From Populus alba (Eukaryota; Streptophyta; Magnoliopsida; Malpighiales; Salicaceae): a stretch of DNA of 64,000 nt. Location of the stretch: positions 23,272,837 to 23,336,836 of the forward strand of contig NC_133297.1 in assembly GCF_005239225.2 (NCBI RefSeq), in the 5' to 3' direction. Under the pieces are notes generated by a model. That model searched no databases and was not told the DNA's origin. It worked only from the letters and a program-made list of their open reading frames with translations. Shown here piece by piece: positions 44,803-56,446 of the stretch (positions are counted from its first letter, which is position 1; every line of letters begins with the position of its first letter). The translations under genes and the position numbers were made by a program.

Positions 44803-47800
44803 AAAAAAATCAGTAGAGTTTTCTTTATTTTTTCTCAATACCAAGTTATAGACTCAACCAATTTTCATAAGTTATATATAAAATTTCAACATTTTCCCAT
44901 CACCTAGACTTCCTTATTTATATTATAACCAACACAAGAACAAACTTCTTCTTTTTCTTCAATATTTTATCAAACAAATCATTTATTATATTATTCAAGA
45001 ATATTACAAGTAACGAGATAATTAATTTAATTGTGACATAAATCAAATCACATATTCATTTTAATGCAAAAACAAACATAAAATTTCGACTACATAATTA
45101 AGTATGAATGATACATCATTCATACTTAATTTAGATTTATATATTTTTTTTGGTACAAAATTATATTACATACCAAAATATGCATTTGATTATATAAAGT
45201 TACAAATACAAGATTCACTACTCGACACAACGTATGAGATACTTGAAATTTATATAATATGTTAATATTATTACTACTAATACTACTTTAATATGTTAAT
45301 ATTCTCAACTCATACAATTTGCATAGTTTAAGGACATATAATATCTTCTCTTACCGTCATTCATTCCATCATTATATTAATGGATTTCTTTAATTGCTTA
45401 TTAACCATAACACTAGTCCTAGTAATTTTATGAACTAATTTCTCCAATTACCCATTAATCATAACATTATCTCATTAACTAGGAAACCAATATCTCCATC
45501 TTTCCATTAACCAAGGCACTGGTCCCATTAACCAGGGGATCAAAATCTTCAATTACCCATTAATCAGGAAACTAGTTCCATTTACTAGATAACTAGTTTC
45601 TTTAATAATCTATCATTTATAAAATAGGATTACAATACATTTTAAGAAAATTACAATCATAGTTAAATAATGCTTTAGTTTTAAGATGTCAAACATCTAC
45701 CTAATATAGGGACACATGAAATGGTCCCCTGCTGCTAAATTACAATACATCATAAAAACAATACCCTTCACAATTACAATATTCATGCATTGCTTTAAAA
45801 AATTTCCCAATTTTTTCTCCTTATGACCGGCACCAACGCCCTTCACAACCTTAGGATTTCGTCTTTAATTATTCATTATTCTAAGTTGTTTTCCATCCAA
45901 ATTTCATCAAACATAATAAATTTCTTACTTCTCCTTATTTTCTCATGAATCATATCCTAGAATGTACAATTTAGGCATAAACTCTTAATCAAATTCAATA
46001 TAACTTATGTGATTGAGTCTAAAACCCTTTACCTGGTGATAAGTGAGCTTTGATCCTTAACTTATCAAAATTTTTCGGCACTCCTTCCTTTCTCTTGGCT
46101 GGCTTCCTATCCTCTTCAAATTCCCAAATCTTATCACTTAGTTTCCTTTGATTCTTGCCTTGATATTGTTTCCGCACTACTTAGCCTTAAATCTCACCAA
46201 AACCCTTTAATTTGCAGGATTTCCTCAAAGTTCTTTTATCTTTTTTTTGTAAATATGCTTGAAAACATTCACCCTTTTTTTTCATTCTTGTTGCCAGTTT
46301 TTTAGAGGAAAAAATAGGGTATTTATAATCAAATCTTCCAATATTTATATATTGACCCCATTTTGTTTGGTTATTATATTTTGTCCCCATATTTTTTTTT
46401 TCTAACAATGAGTGTTATACTTTCTTTTAGTTATTTTAATTCCATCGTTTGATGTTTAGTTCTATATTCTTAATTTAATTTAACTCATTCTATAACCAAG
46501 TTAAGATTTTAATTGTTTTTTAAAAAAAATTAATTAAGGGCTTACAAAAATGAAGAAGAAAATGAATTTTTCAGCTTCTTTTTTTTTTCTCTCCATTTTC
46601 ATTGGTCTTCCTTTAAAAAGGGAAAATAAATTTTTTAATTTACCAAAATACCACTCATTTAATATCCTATAGGTACATATTTATCTTCTTATTTCATCCA
46701 AAGTTTTTACGCTAATGCACTAGGAATTTTAATCACAATCACATAAATTCTTTTTTAAATTTATTATTTTTAGGTTGGGATTTAAGTGATTTGTCACAAG
46801 ATTTTGATAAAAAGAAAAGAAGTAAAGCTGGAGGCATGATTCAAAATTTTATTATGCTTTTTAGCTTCAAAATGATCTTGAAATTTAATGAAAAGGTTGA
46901 GGTATTCATTTATCATGGTAGTTTAAAGAGCAACATTCTATTTGGTTTTTAATGATTTGAGTAATGTAAATGTGTTTTTTTAGAATAAAGATTATTGGGT
47001 CTTCAAGATTTTCAATGATTTTTAGTCTTTAATGACATGATTGAATGCTAAAAGTCATTTATAATCATAATTTGTTAACTTGCAAAGAAGCCATTTTAGT
47101 AAATGAAGCTCTTGAATTCTGAAAACATTAGTGAAACTCTTTTAAATTTCTTGATGTATTTTAGTAAAATAATTGAATTTTTTTTCTTCTAATTTATCCT
47201 TAGATTAGAAACTAAGTACACAACTCTCGTTACTAGTCCATCATAGCAAGGTGAAATTGAGTTAAATCATTTTTAAGATTACAAACTTTTTTTAAATACT
47301 CTTTTCATTTTTTTAAAAAAATTTATTAGAAAATACATAAACAAAAATGAGGAGAGAAGAATAAAAGATACGAATTTTTATCATTTTTTTTGGGTGTAAA
47401 ACTAGATGTGATTTTATTTTCTATGTAAGTAATTTAAGTAATTGTTGGTTACAACTTGTATAACATAAAATTTTTTTTATTTATCTAGATCATTTCATTA
47501 ATTCTCAAATATTTTTTTTTAAATAAAATTATTTGTTAATTTTTATTTTAAAATCATGAAATCTATCGTTGAAAAAGATTTTATAGTGCATGAGGTTCCG
47601 TCCTTTTTATTTTCATTGTTTTATTCTCGAATCAAAATCAAATGCGTTTTTGTTTTTTGAGATTAAAAAATAAAACATGAAAGTAGAAATGAGAAGAAAA
47701 GAAAAAAGAAAAAGAAAAAAGAAAAAGAAAAAGAAAAAGAGAAAAACACATGGGCCAACCCTGACAAGAAAATGAAATGGGCTGGCCCGTAATTCAACAG

Positions 47801-47886
47801 TGGCTCCCTCATCACTAAAATCAGAAAATCCCTACAAGAACACATAAACCAGAGAAAAAGGAATTCTAAGAAAAGTAAAGAAGGAA
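44376..47886. other. AT-rich region, no gene recognised
   Basis: No coding motif on either strand. It holds a (TA)n(CA)n microsatellite (44,769-44,803). At 45,390-45,600 there are several degenerate units of about 45 bp around CAATTACCCATTAATCA/CCATTAACC. A segment at 46,861-47,060 is repeated at 48,957-49,170. A purine-rich AAAGAAAAAG tract lies at 47,700-47,745. Confidence 0.6.
46861..47060. repeat. Dispersed repeat, copy a
   Basis: Shares with 48,957-49,170 the blocks CTTCAAAATGATCTTGAAAT, GAGCAACATTCTATTTGG and TGTAAATGTGTTTTTTTAG, in the same orientation. The second copy lies inside intron 1 of the PAI relic. Confidence 0.8.
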
Positions 47887-49987
47887 ATGCAATCTTTTTC
47901 TTCCCTTCGAAGCGCACTTGGTTCTATTCCTGCTTCATTTCCTCTTCCTTCTCATGGAACTTTCAACTCCATAACCAGATACGCCGCCTCTCCAGGCAAG
48001 CTCAACCTCTCTCCCTGTCTACACTCTATTAGTTTGATGTTCTTGATTTACATAATTTGATGTAGATTGTGTCTTAATGAAGTATACTTGGACCAGAGAC
48101 TTAATGGTTCGTATGAAATGATTGCTTCATTTTCATAGATTCTATGTGTTTGATGTACCAGATCTGAAATCAGCCGGCATGTGGTAGGTGAACAAGCCCT
48201 TCAAATCAGTCATGAACCCCAACAAGGAGGTAGAGGTGGAGGCTGAGGTACTTACCCTGGAAGAGGAAGGGGTAGGTTTGAGTTTCACATTTGAAGCATT
48301 AAAATTGTTATTTGTTTTGGTCAAATGGAAAAATGACTAAACAAGTTACCGGGTTCAACCTCTTACACAGAACTGATCTCAAATTGCTATTGTTCTACTG
48401 AGAATGAGGACACGAGATCAAACATTATGATGCTTTAATTTGTCGGCCTCTTTTCGCTGAAGGCGGATTCCCATTTACAGGGAACAACCATCTTCTTTAC
48501 AAGCCTATTTTACCTTTTCAGTCTTTATCCACTATCCTATATGCCTCCCCATCAACCATTCATGTTGAATTTATTGTACGTCTTTGCTAATCGTCCTTTA
48601 ACAAGAAACCTTCCTTTTTATTATCAGGATGGTTAATCAAAACATATGCAATAAATATACTCTTGGGCAAGTAATTCCTTCACTTTTACATTAGCTCTCT
48701 TTACGACTCAAATATTATAAACATATGCCCTTGTTGCAAAGACATCTCATTAAGCTTCTTGTTAAAGGACTATCCAAGATAAACTAAATCAGCTTATACT
48801 CACACACTATCTTTTCAGCTCCTCGACAATCAATGCCAGTTGCCCTCGGTATTGCGCAGGCACCAACACTAGTTTTTCTCTAAACAACAAAGTTGAAATA
48901 TCAACTAAGTTGTTAACCTTCGTTAATTCATAATTTAAAATTTTATTTTTCTTTGTACTTCAAAATGATCTTGAAATGACGAAACATTCAATGAAAAGTC
49001 TGAACTACCCATTTATCATACTAGTTTAAGGAGCAACATCCTGTTTGGTTTTTAATGCTTTGAGAATTGTAAATGTGTTTTTTTTTTTTTAGGAATAAAG
49101 ATCGCTGGGTCTTTAAGTTTTCATTGATCTTTGGTATTTATTGATAGGGTTGACTACTGGAGGTCATTTGCAAAGAAGTCATGTTCCTTGTAGTTTTTTA
49201 ATCCTCTGTTATTTCAGAATATAATATTCTTTTGTTTCTGCCTGTTACAATTAGAGCCCCATTTACCCCAATAGACAACGGATTAAACCCCAATCCATAA
49301 ATAACTCTCATGCAATTTCTTTTTGAATGTCTAAATGAGATTTTGACAGTGTATATTTAAAGAGTCGAGAATGCTGAGTATTTGCAGGTCTAGTTGGGAG
49401 TGAACTGAACTTCTCGAGAATTACATCTCATCCAAGGAGTAAGGTTAATTCCGTTTCCACCCCATCAGAGAAAGCTGCCTTTACTCATAAAGATCATGAA
49501 AAAAAGTGCCTTTTGGTTAAAATGTGTGGGATTACCTCAGCTCAAGATGCTGTGATGGCAGTAGAAGCTGGTGCTAATTTTATTGGGATGATTCTTTAGC
49601 CCAACTCAAAACGTTCCATTTCGCTTCCAGTTGCAAAGGAAATTTCGAAAGTTGCAAGAGAATAGGGAGCAGCACCAGTAGGGGTGTCTGTGGATGATGA
49701 TGCAGACACGATATTGAGAGTTGCGGATGCAGCAAACCTTGAATTTGTGCTGGTATATTTTCGTACTTTTGACTACTTCGTATCTAGCATTTCATTTTTG
49801 TTTCCGACTTTGATATCTATTATTCAGCTTCGTGGGAAAGGTTCACGGGCAGCTTTTCTAGATTTAAAGGGAAAAAATCGAATGGTGTATGTTCTCCATG
49901 CAAATGAGAATGGAAACCTTCTAAATCAAATTTCAGATGAAGAATGTTCCTTGATTGGATTCTCGTGGATAGCGCAACAGGTGGCAG
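47887..49987 (+). pseudogene. PAI: Phosphoribosylanthranilate isomerase (tryptophan pathway) pseudogene
   Basis: PAI converts N-(5-phosphoribosyl)anthranilate to CdRP in plastid tryptophan synthesis. Exon 1 (47,887-47,995) starts at ATG and encodes a Ser/Arg-rich, acid-poor transit-peptide-like N-terminus. Exon 2 (49,388-49,752) has the TrpF signature VKMCGITSAQDA with the catalytic Cys, then GANFIGMI. Exon 3 (49,828-49,987) has the N-ENGNLLNQISDE block. Intron phases match: phase 1, with GC-AG ends, then phase 0. It is disabled by TAG at 49,597-49,599 and at 49,663-49,665 and by a frameshift just before the catalytic Asp region, which can still be seen out of frame. All exons after 49,987 are missing. 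Retained introns rule out a processed copy. Confidence 0.9.
48957..49170. repeat. Dispersed repeat, copy b, within PAI intron 1
   Basis: Partner of 46,861-47,060; about 80% alike by eye, with an expanded T-run. Confidence 0.75.
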
Positions 49988-51389
49988 GTAAGAAAATGAT
50001 TTACCTTCATGTATAGTTCATCCATCATCTTCATTTAGCCGGTTTGTATAGCCATCTATGTTGAGGTTTAAAAATATACAGTAAATCATGAATTCAGCTC
50101 TTTTAAAAATATATACTACTCTAATGTATAGTAATTTGTATTTGGTAAACAAACAAAGCGACACTGAGCTCTTTTAGTTGTTGTTAATATAAAAAAGTAA
50201 TACTTTCAAATTTAGGTGAATTAGTGTTTTTTTAGTTGATAACCAAAATTATGAATCAATTTATAAATAAAGTAAAAGATATGGAAAATAATATTTTTTT
50301 TTACATTTATTACAATAGTAATCCACACAATTGGTTTTTGTTTTTGCATTTTAACTTTTTTTTGTCTTTGGGTATTTTTTTTATTTTGTCCTTACTATGG
50401 GCTCTAAATTGGGAGGCTAGATGGAGGGCCAAATCCCCTAAATCCTGAACTCTAAACAGCGAAAACTAAGTCACAACTGACATAAGAAATCGTCAGCGAA
50501 AACTAAGTCACTATAAAATAGAAAATCGTTAACGACAACTAAGTCACTGCCGACCTAAAATTTATTAGCGAAAACTAAGTCATTTCTGAAATTATTTTTT
50601 CATAAGTTACACACAAGGTCCATGTCAAGTTTTTCCCTTTATAGCATACTTCAACCTATTTTAGACATAGATCGTAATTAAGCGACATCCAAATTTTACG
50701 AAGTGAAAGGGCGACATCCAAATTTTACGAAGTGAAAGGGATAAGTAATGTTCTTATCCCATGATGAAATCTTGCACTCATCAACATTAATAGTCAACCT
50801 ATTAACAATCACCATTTCTTAAGATGGTCTTAACCCTATTACTTCTCTTTTTGACATGCTAAGATTTTCTCAAATGTTGACATCAATTCCTAATCCTCAT
50901 AGCATGGTAAAATGTGTTTTAGACTCTCTAGTTTACAACGTACTACCTAACATGAACAAGAGTGTTGGAGAGTCTGTATACCTGAAAAATGAAGAATTCC
51001 TATGAAAATGTCCAAATTTTTTGGTGAGATGGGTCATATGTTGTTGCAAGGCCATGAACTCGTAAGTCTGGATGCTCGATACTGATTGCTAGCTCCTAAT
51101 AGTTGAGACACTATGAGCTATCCGCTAGTTCTTGGTCGTAGTGTTAGAGAGTTTGTACACTTGATTTCTATTAGGTCCATTAAACAATTCTGCCTCCATC
51201 CATAAATTCGGATTGAAATCCGGGTGGGTCGAAGGATCGTATGATCTCTTAGTATTTACTAACAAAGTTAGCGATGGACTAAATTCAGTCAGTAATTATT
51301 ATCACCCGAAAATACCATCAAAATATTTTTGTCGGTGATTTCGTTTGTATTCATAGATTTTCTGGTGATGTGTTGACTTTACCCTTCCC
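49988..51389. other. No gene; holds a decayed P-type array and a small tandem duplication
   Basis: 50,455-50,590 has four degenerate GCGAAAACTAAGTCACT..GTCAGCG units, a worn family P array without flanks. At 50,682-50,739 a 29-bp unit (GCGACATCCAAATTTTACG..) occurs twice, head to tail and identical. The remainder is AT-rich with no recognised coding. Confidence 0.65.
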
Positions 51390-52170
51390 TCTCATATGTG
51401 CCAGTTGTATAAGTTTCTAAATGGTTTAAAACAAGTCTCGTGGGCTTGGTACACTCGTTTGAGTGATTTTCTCCTCTTTATTAGCTTTCGCGCTACCAAG
51501 GTTGACACCTTCTTATGTATCCAGATATAGTTATTGAGCTCAGAGCTTAAGCTTTGTGACTTAGGTATCGTTCATTATTTGTTAGGCATTGAGATTCTAT
51601 CCATCGGTATGGTTCTGAGGTTACAATAATATAAGTACATACTTGACATTTTTACCCAGGCTGGTATGATTTCTTGCAAACTTGTTGATACTCCTATCAC
51701 TACCTCCAAAGTTATCATACTATCAGATCCTTTGTTTTTTGATTCTACATGGTCTCGTCAAATCAAACGCTGATTTTAATGAAATCAGGCAAGCAATGCA
51801 TATTTACTCGCTCCTCTATTGAAGCTGAGTGTAAAGCCTTAACAGACGATATTGCTGAGGTTATATGGCTTCAATATTTATTGACAGATTTACAGATCCC
51901 TTTTATATCTTCTTCTACTATTTGGTGCAATGATCTTGGTGCTACTTATTTGTTTGTGAATCTTATATTTCATGCTCGTATTAAACATGTTGATGTTGAT
52001 TATTATTTTGTACGAGATATGGTTGTGAAGAAAGAGATTCAGATTTGTTTTATCTTCTCCAATAATCAACTTGCATGTCTTTACTAAGCCACTTCCTACT
52101 GCTTATTCACTATTTTTCACTTGAAGTTTCGGGTCAACCCTCGATCTTTGGCTTGAGAGGGAATATTATA
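51390..52170 (+). pseudogene. Copia RT-RNase H relic of a second family
   Basis: The plus strand encodes, with stops, YKFLNGLKQVSWAWYTRL (RT thumb-side block), LGIVHYLLGIEI, then an RNase H part: SSIEAECKALTDDIAEVIWLQYLL, then KHVDVDYYFVRDMV. It ends in the CCTCGATCTTTGGCTTGAG polypurine region and a TATTATAG that resembles a mutated LTR start (about 52,162). The YVDD region is missing. It is unrelated in detail to copia elements 1-3. Confidence 0.85.
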
Positions 52171-52249
52171 GAATATATAATATTATATAATCAAGGGTTT
52201 TTGTGACAATATGTATTATTATATAATCATTATCTTGTATAAAAGGTCT

Positions 52250-53640
52250 ATAAAGTTTTAAAAAGTTGTTCTGAGAAAATCAAACTCCTGCCTGTTGTTG
52301 GTATATTGTGGGTATAAGAAATTTTTTCTCCTGTTATTTCTATTTCAAAGTTTTTTATTACTTGATCTAATTTTGTTACTATATTATGTATTATTTTAGC
52401 TTTAATAGGTGTTTCTGCTCTCTTCCAAGGTTCTTGAGGAAACACATATATTGCAAGACAAATACTAGCTCCTGAATCTATTTAAGCATGTAAATGATAT
52501 TTTGTTATTCATTTGATTTTTATTCCTATTTTTATGAATGTACTATTTAGATTTGTTATATTATTAGTCAGAATCACTATCTGATTCTGTATCAAATTCC
52601 TCCATTTCTAAATTTCTTCTTTAGATTCTAAGAAAAAAAAATTATGTCATTTTCCTTTATTTCCTTTAAATTTTTTATGGGTTCATATCCTATAGCATTT
52701 ATTTGTTCTAACATTTGGATTTTATTTTTATATTTGCTTTTTATTCTTGTAGAGCATTCAATTGTATATTGTCCTCCTTAATTGCAGATCCAACATCTAC
52801 AATTTTTCTTTTCTTTTTGGACAATATTTTTGTTTATTTTCTTACTATTTCTCTTTTCTCTAGAAGGTTGCTTTCTTTCTAAAATATTTTCTTCTAAAAT
52901 TTGGATTATATTTTTTCTTGTATTTATTATAATTATTTTTTTAATCTAAATTTTTGTCTTTTATAATTTCTTTTGTCATAGTTTTTGTAGGTTTTCTTTT
53001 TCTTAAAATATTTTTTTTGTCTAGGTATTATACATCCATATGTTCCTGGTAATTCAACATTCTTTTTTTATAACAACAAAATCTATCCATTCCTTTTATT
53101 TATCTGGCTACTCTATGTGTTGTATATGTTTTAATATATATTCTTGTGATATTCTTATTCTAGCTCCTAAAGTGTCTAGGAATATTTCTTGGTTTCTAGT
53201 TCTCCATTCTTTTAAAATATTTTCTACATTAATAGGTAATTTGTTGTAAAACATTTCTCTATATTGTGGTTTTACTACTTCATCTATTCTATAATAATAT
53301 TTCATCTATTCTATAATAATATTTATGGTATTCTAAAAATGTAAGGTTTTACATAGCATATGTCGTGTATTACTATATTTTCCAAGTGTATTACTATATT
53401 TTCCAAATGCCATCTGGCTATATCTCATTGGTATTGCCAGCTTTCTAGAGTGTGTAATAATGTATCATGTCCTAGAAATTCTTTATATATTGTATTAGTC
53501 ACAAACTGTAAAAATTCTCTTCCATTTGTAGCTCTTCCCCAAATTATTTTTGAAATCAAAATGCAAGTTCAATTTTTAAAATTCCAGTGGGAAACTGATT
53601 TTGATAAAAGAGATGAATTGAGTCTATAAAATCACGCGAG
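52250..53640 (-). pseudogene. Endogenous pararetrovirus-like fragment (capsid, zinc knuckle, protease)
   Basis: Read on the minus strand, in order: a capsid-like region (about 53,600-53,110), a Lys/Arg-rich stretch, a CX2CX4QX4C knuckle near 52,753-52,803 (His replaced by Gln, one in-frame stop), and an aspartic protease motif DSGAS at about 52,463-52,477 followed by a hydrophobic beta-rich region. This capsid-knuckle-protease order fits plant Caulimoviridae integrated in host DNA. RT is absent. Many stops and two small tandem duplications (53,281-53,320 and 53,370-53,410) show it is dead. Its capsid part is shared with 3,577-3,720. Confidence 0.7.
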
Positions 53641-54079
53641 GCTTTAAAAATGTATTTGTGAGTGCTTATAGGGAATCTCTTTCAGGATATTTTGGTTGCA
53701 AATCAAAGGAAGAGACACAATTGAAGGATAAACGTATTATTTCATTGAAATCCTAAAAGAGCAACAAAGTTCTTATATTGGCAAGGTGTCACATAAAAAA
53801 GCTAAACACTTGGCAATCTTCGATTGGAATTTATGGAATCTTCCAACCATCCCGCTCCTATGAATTTCTCGACAGGGGCACCTTTCTAATAGTCAATTAA
53901 GGTCACACATAGATCAGTCTTGGCTTATTGACATTGTAGCTTTGTCTTTAGGACAAGTTATCTCTAAATATCTTTGTTTTGATAGCTTTTTCTCTCGTTT
54001 GTGTAACCACCTTTCACATTGTGAACCTCAGTTTCTTTCTTTTCTCTAGTGAAACGTTTTCTTCTCAATCGAGTCAGCA
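53641..54079. other. No recognisable feature
   Basis: AT-rich sequence with short frames only, between the pararetrovirus and gypsy relics. Confidence 0.5.
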
Positions 54080-54620
54080 ACCCTTTCTAAATAGATAGCT
54101 TGTTCGATCCTCTCAGCTATAGAGACCAGGTCAAAAAAGTGTTGTGCAGAGCTCCAACCAGATATTCAAAGTACAAGGCCTTGAAAGTGTTGACAAACAA
54201 ATTGATCATCTCCTTTGCCAATAAAGGAGGATTAACTTGTACGACAGTCTCATCCACTTTTGAGTGTGTTATCTTATGGACTCCTTGTTGTATTTTTCCA
54301 TAGCTTGCAAGCTTGACCTATTAGGGCTCATATTCATATTTAACTTATATTGCCTAATGAAGACATCAACCAAGTCCTTCCATTTCTTTACCTTGGTATT
54401 GTGTAACTGCATGTACCAAGTAAGGGCAACGTTGCTTAAACTATCTTGAAAGAAGTGAATCAACAGTTTCTCGCCATGGACCACCTCGGCCATTTTGTTA
54501 CAGTATGTTTTAAGATGAGTTACAGGGCATTGAGTTTTTGTATATTTGATGAATTCTGACACCCTAAACTTCTTAGGAATGACTACGTTAGCAAACATAA
54601 GGGAATCAACTCCATGGAGG
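54080..54620 (-). pseudogene. Gypsy-type Gag (retrotrans_gag) relic
   Basis: The minus-strand frame 54,598-54,269 encodes KFRVSEFIKYTKTQCPVTHLKTYC, then GEKLLIHFFQDSLSNVALTWYMQL and WKDLVDVFIRQYKLN, the hallmark Retrotrans_gag pattern of Ty3/gypsy elements of the Tat/Athila type. The next stretch to about 54,090 continues in shifted frames (LAKEMINLFVNTF). No LTR or pol was found with it. Confidence 0.85.
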
Positions 54621-54623
54621 AAG

Positions 54624-54752
54624 AGAGCATCTCTCTTTAGATTCTCACTCTAAATCGGCATTCTAGCTAAGAGCTTTTTCTTGATGTATTCAAGAATCAA
54701 GAAAAAAAGAGATCGGGGGAGTTAGAGAGAGAAATTAGAGAGATGCTCTCCT
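54624..54752. repeat. Small inverted repeat (GAGAGCATCTCTCTTTA / TTAGAGAGATGCTCTC)
   Basis: Arms of about 16 bp separated by roughly 95 bp, next to the ORF1 start of LINE G; it could mark the left limit of that insertion. Confidence 0.5.
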
Positions 54753-54845
54753 TCTTAATGAAGCTTTTCCATCATGTCTTTGATCTCCTGCTATTGTTTG
54801 CACTTTTTCTTTCTTCGATCTGTCGAATCTTGGCTTTTCCTAGTA

Positions 54846-56099
54846 ATGGCTAACAAAAAAAAGGCGGCTGGATCCCATAAATCTCAGTTGAAACATTAAA
54901 AGTTGCTGGCTTATTCTCAATTTGTAAACGATTACACTACTCTAGCTTCAGCGGCTCTGTTTCTGTCTTGTACTGTTCATGTTACCGTTCCCTTCATTTC
55001 AAATTCAAACCAAAGCCTGCCTGTTGTTTTAGCCCCAGAGTTCTAGTCCTAATCACCATGGTAAATATGCCCCATACGGCTCTCTACATCATAATCATGG
55101 CGATTCATCCCCTAGTATCAACCATGTCTTTGTGGAGGATTATTTTGACGATGACGATCTTGATGATGAGGAAGTGGATTTTGACTCTTCTAGGGAGGAT
55201 TATGGGGGTGACTCTAAATTTTTCACCTCTAGTGTTTAAGGCCACCTTTATCCCTATTGCTCTCCCTGCAGACGCCCTGTCAGTTCCTATTGTTTCCCAT
55301 ACATGCACCATTTCAGTCCCTGATGTTTTCTTTGCGGGTATCACGTCAGCTCCTACTGCTCCTGTGGAGGAGAATATTCTTTTGGATGATACAGTAAGAG
55401 GAAATCCTAATCTTTTTGAGTCTCCTCCCAGTTCTTGGCGTAATCTATTTGCCTCTAATTGCAACACTACTAGTTACCCAAGGCTCATCCATTATTCTGC
55501 TTTTACTGAAACTAGAGGCTGTGATTTGCTTGATGATGACTTAGACACTAAAAGTGACCTTAGGAAGATGAGCCTTGTTGGCTATATTGCTAGTTGTTTG
55601 CCTAGCTTTAAATCCTTGCAAAACCTCATTGTTAACACATGGCATTATGAGGCATCCTTAACAATTCATGATTCTGGTTGATTGATTTTCAAATTTGCTA
55701 ATAAAGAAGACAATTTGAATGTCTTATCCAGTGGACCTTATTTAGTTTATGGCAGGCCTCTCATTCTTAGGGCAATGCTAGAATACTTTGATTTCTCTTC
55801 TTCTGATATGCATAATGTTCTAGTATGAGTCAAATTCCCTAACTTTCTTCTAAAGTGTTGGTCCCTCAAATGTTTATAAAAAATTGCCAGTGTTCTTGGT
55901 AAACCTGTTCAAAGTGACATGCTCACCTCTTCCATGTCAAGACTATCATATGCCAGGGTATTGGTGGAAGTAAACTTACTCTTTGATCTGCCTTACTCTA
56001 TTAAGCTCACGTTGCCTAATGGCAGCATTCTTCATCAGCAAGTTGTTTATGAGACCCTACTACGATTTTGCACGCATTATAAAACTCTTGGCCACATTA
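54846..56099 (+). pseudogene. LINE G ORF1 relic
   Basis: Starts MANKKKAAGSHKSQ, then a stop, then an acidic Asp/Glu tract (DYFDDDDLDDEEVDFDS) and KFFTSS as in LINE D ORF1. The DUF4283-like core follows: SSWRNLFASN, HYSAFTETRGCDLLDDDLD, GYIASCLPSFKSLQNLIV, GPYLVYGRPLILR, VKFPN, WSLKCL..KIASVLGKPVQSDMLT, YARVLVEVNLL, YETLLRFC. Stops (for example TGA near 55,680 and near 55,828) and frameshifts disable it. Its 3' end runs into a palindrome with LINE D. Confidence 0.85.
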
Positions 56100-56446
56100 G
56101 TACTTGAAGTAATGTGGCCAAGAGTTTTACAGTGCTTGCAAAATCATGGTAGGGTCTCATAAACAACTTGCTGATGAAGAATACTGCCATTAGGCAAAGT
56201 CACCTCAATGGAGTAAGGTAGATTAGAGAGTAAGTTTACTTTCACCAATACCTTAACATATAATAGTCTTGACATGGAAGAGGTAAGCATATCACTTTTA
56301 ATACGTTCACCAAGAACACTGGCAATTTTTGATAAACATTTGAGGGACCAGCACTTAAGAGGAAGGTTAGGGAATTTGACCCATACTGGAATATTATGCA
56401 TATCAGAAGAAGAGAAATCAAAGTATTCTAGCATTGCCCTAAGAAT
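55763..56446. repeat. Palindrome with 337-bp arms and a 10-bp spacer
   Basis: 55,763-56,099 pairs with 56,110-56,446 around GTACTTGAAG (56,100-56,109). The arms have equal length and about 90% identity. Both encode the same ORF1 core segment, each on its own outward-to-inward strand. The right arm is directly fused to RT sequence of LINE D. Confidence 0.95.

Noticed and set aside
47663..47917. A membrane-like minus-strand frame rich in Phe and Ser
   Set aside because: It is the complement of an AAAGAAAAAG purine tract and overlaps the PAI exon 1 antisense.
47887..49987. A functional tryptophan biosynthesis gene
   Set aside because: Two in-frame TAG codons, a frameshift before the catalytic Asp region and missing 3' exons.
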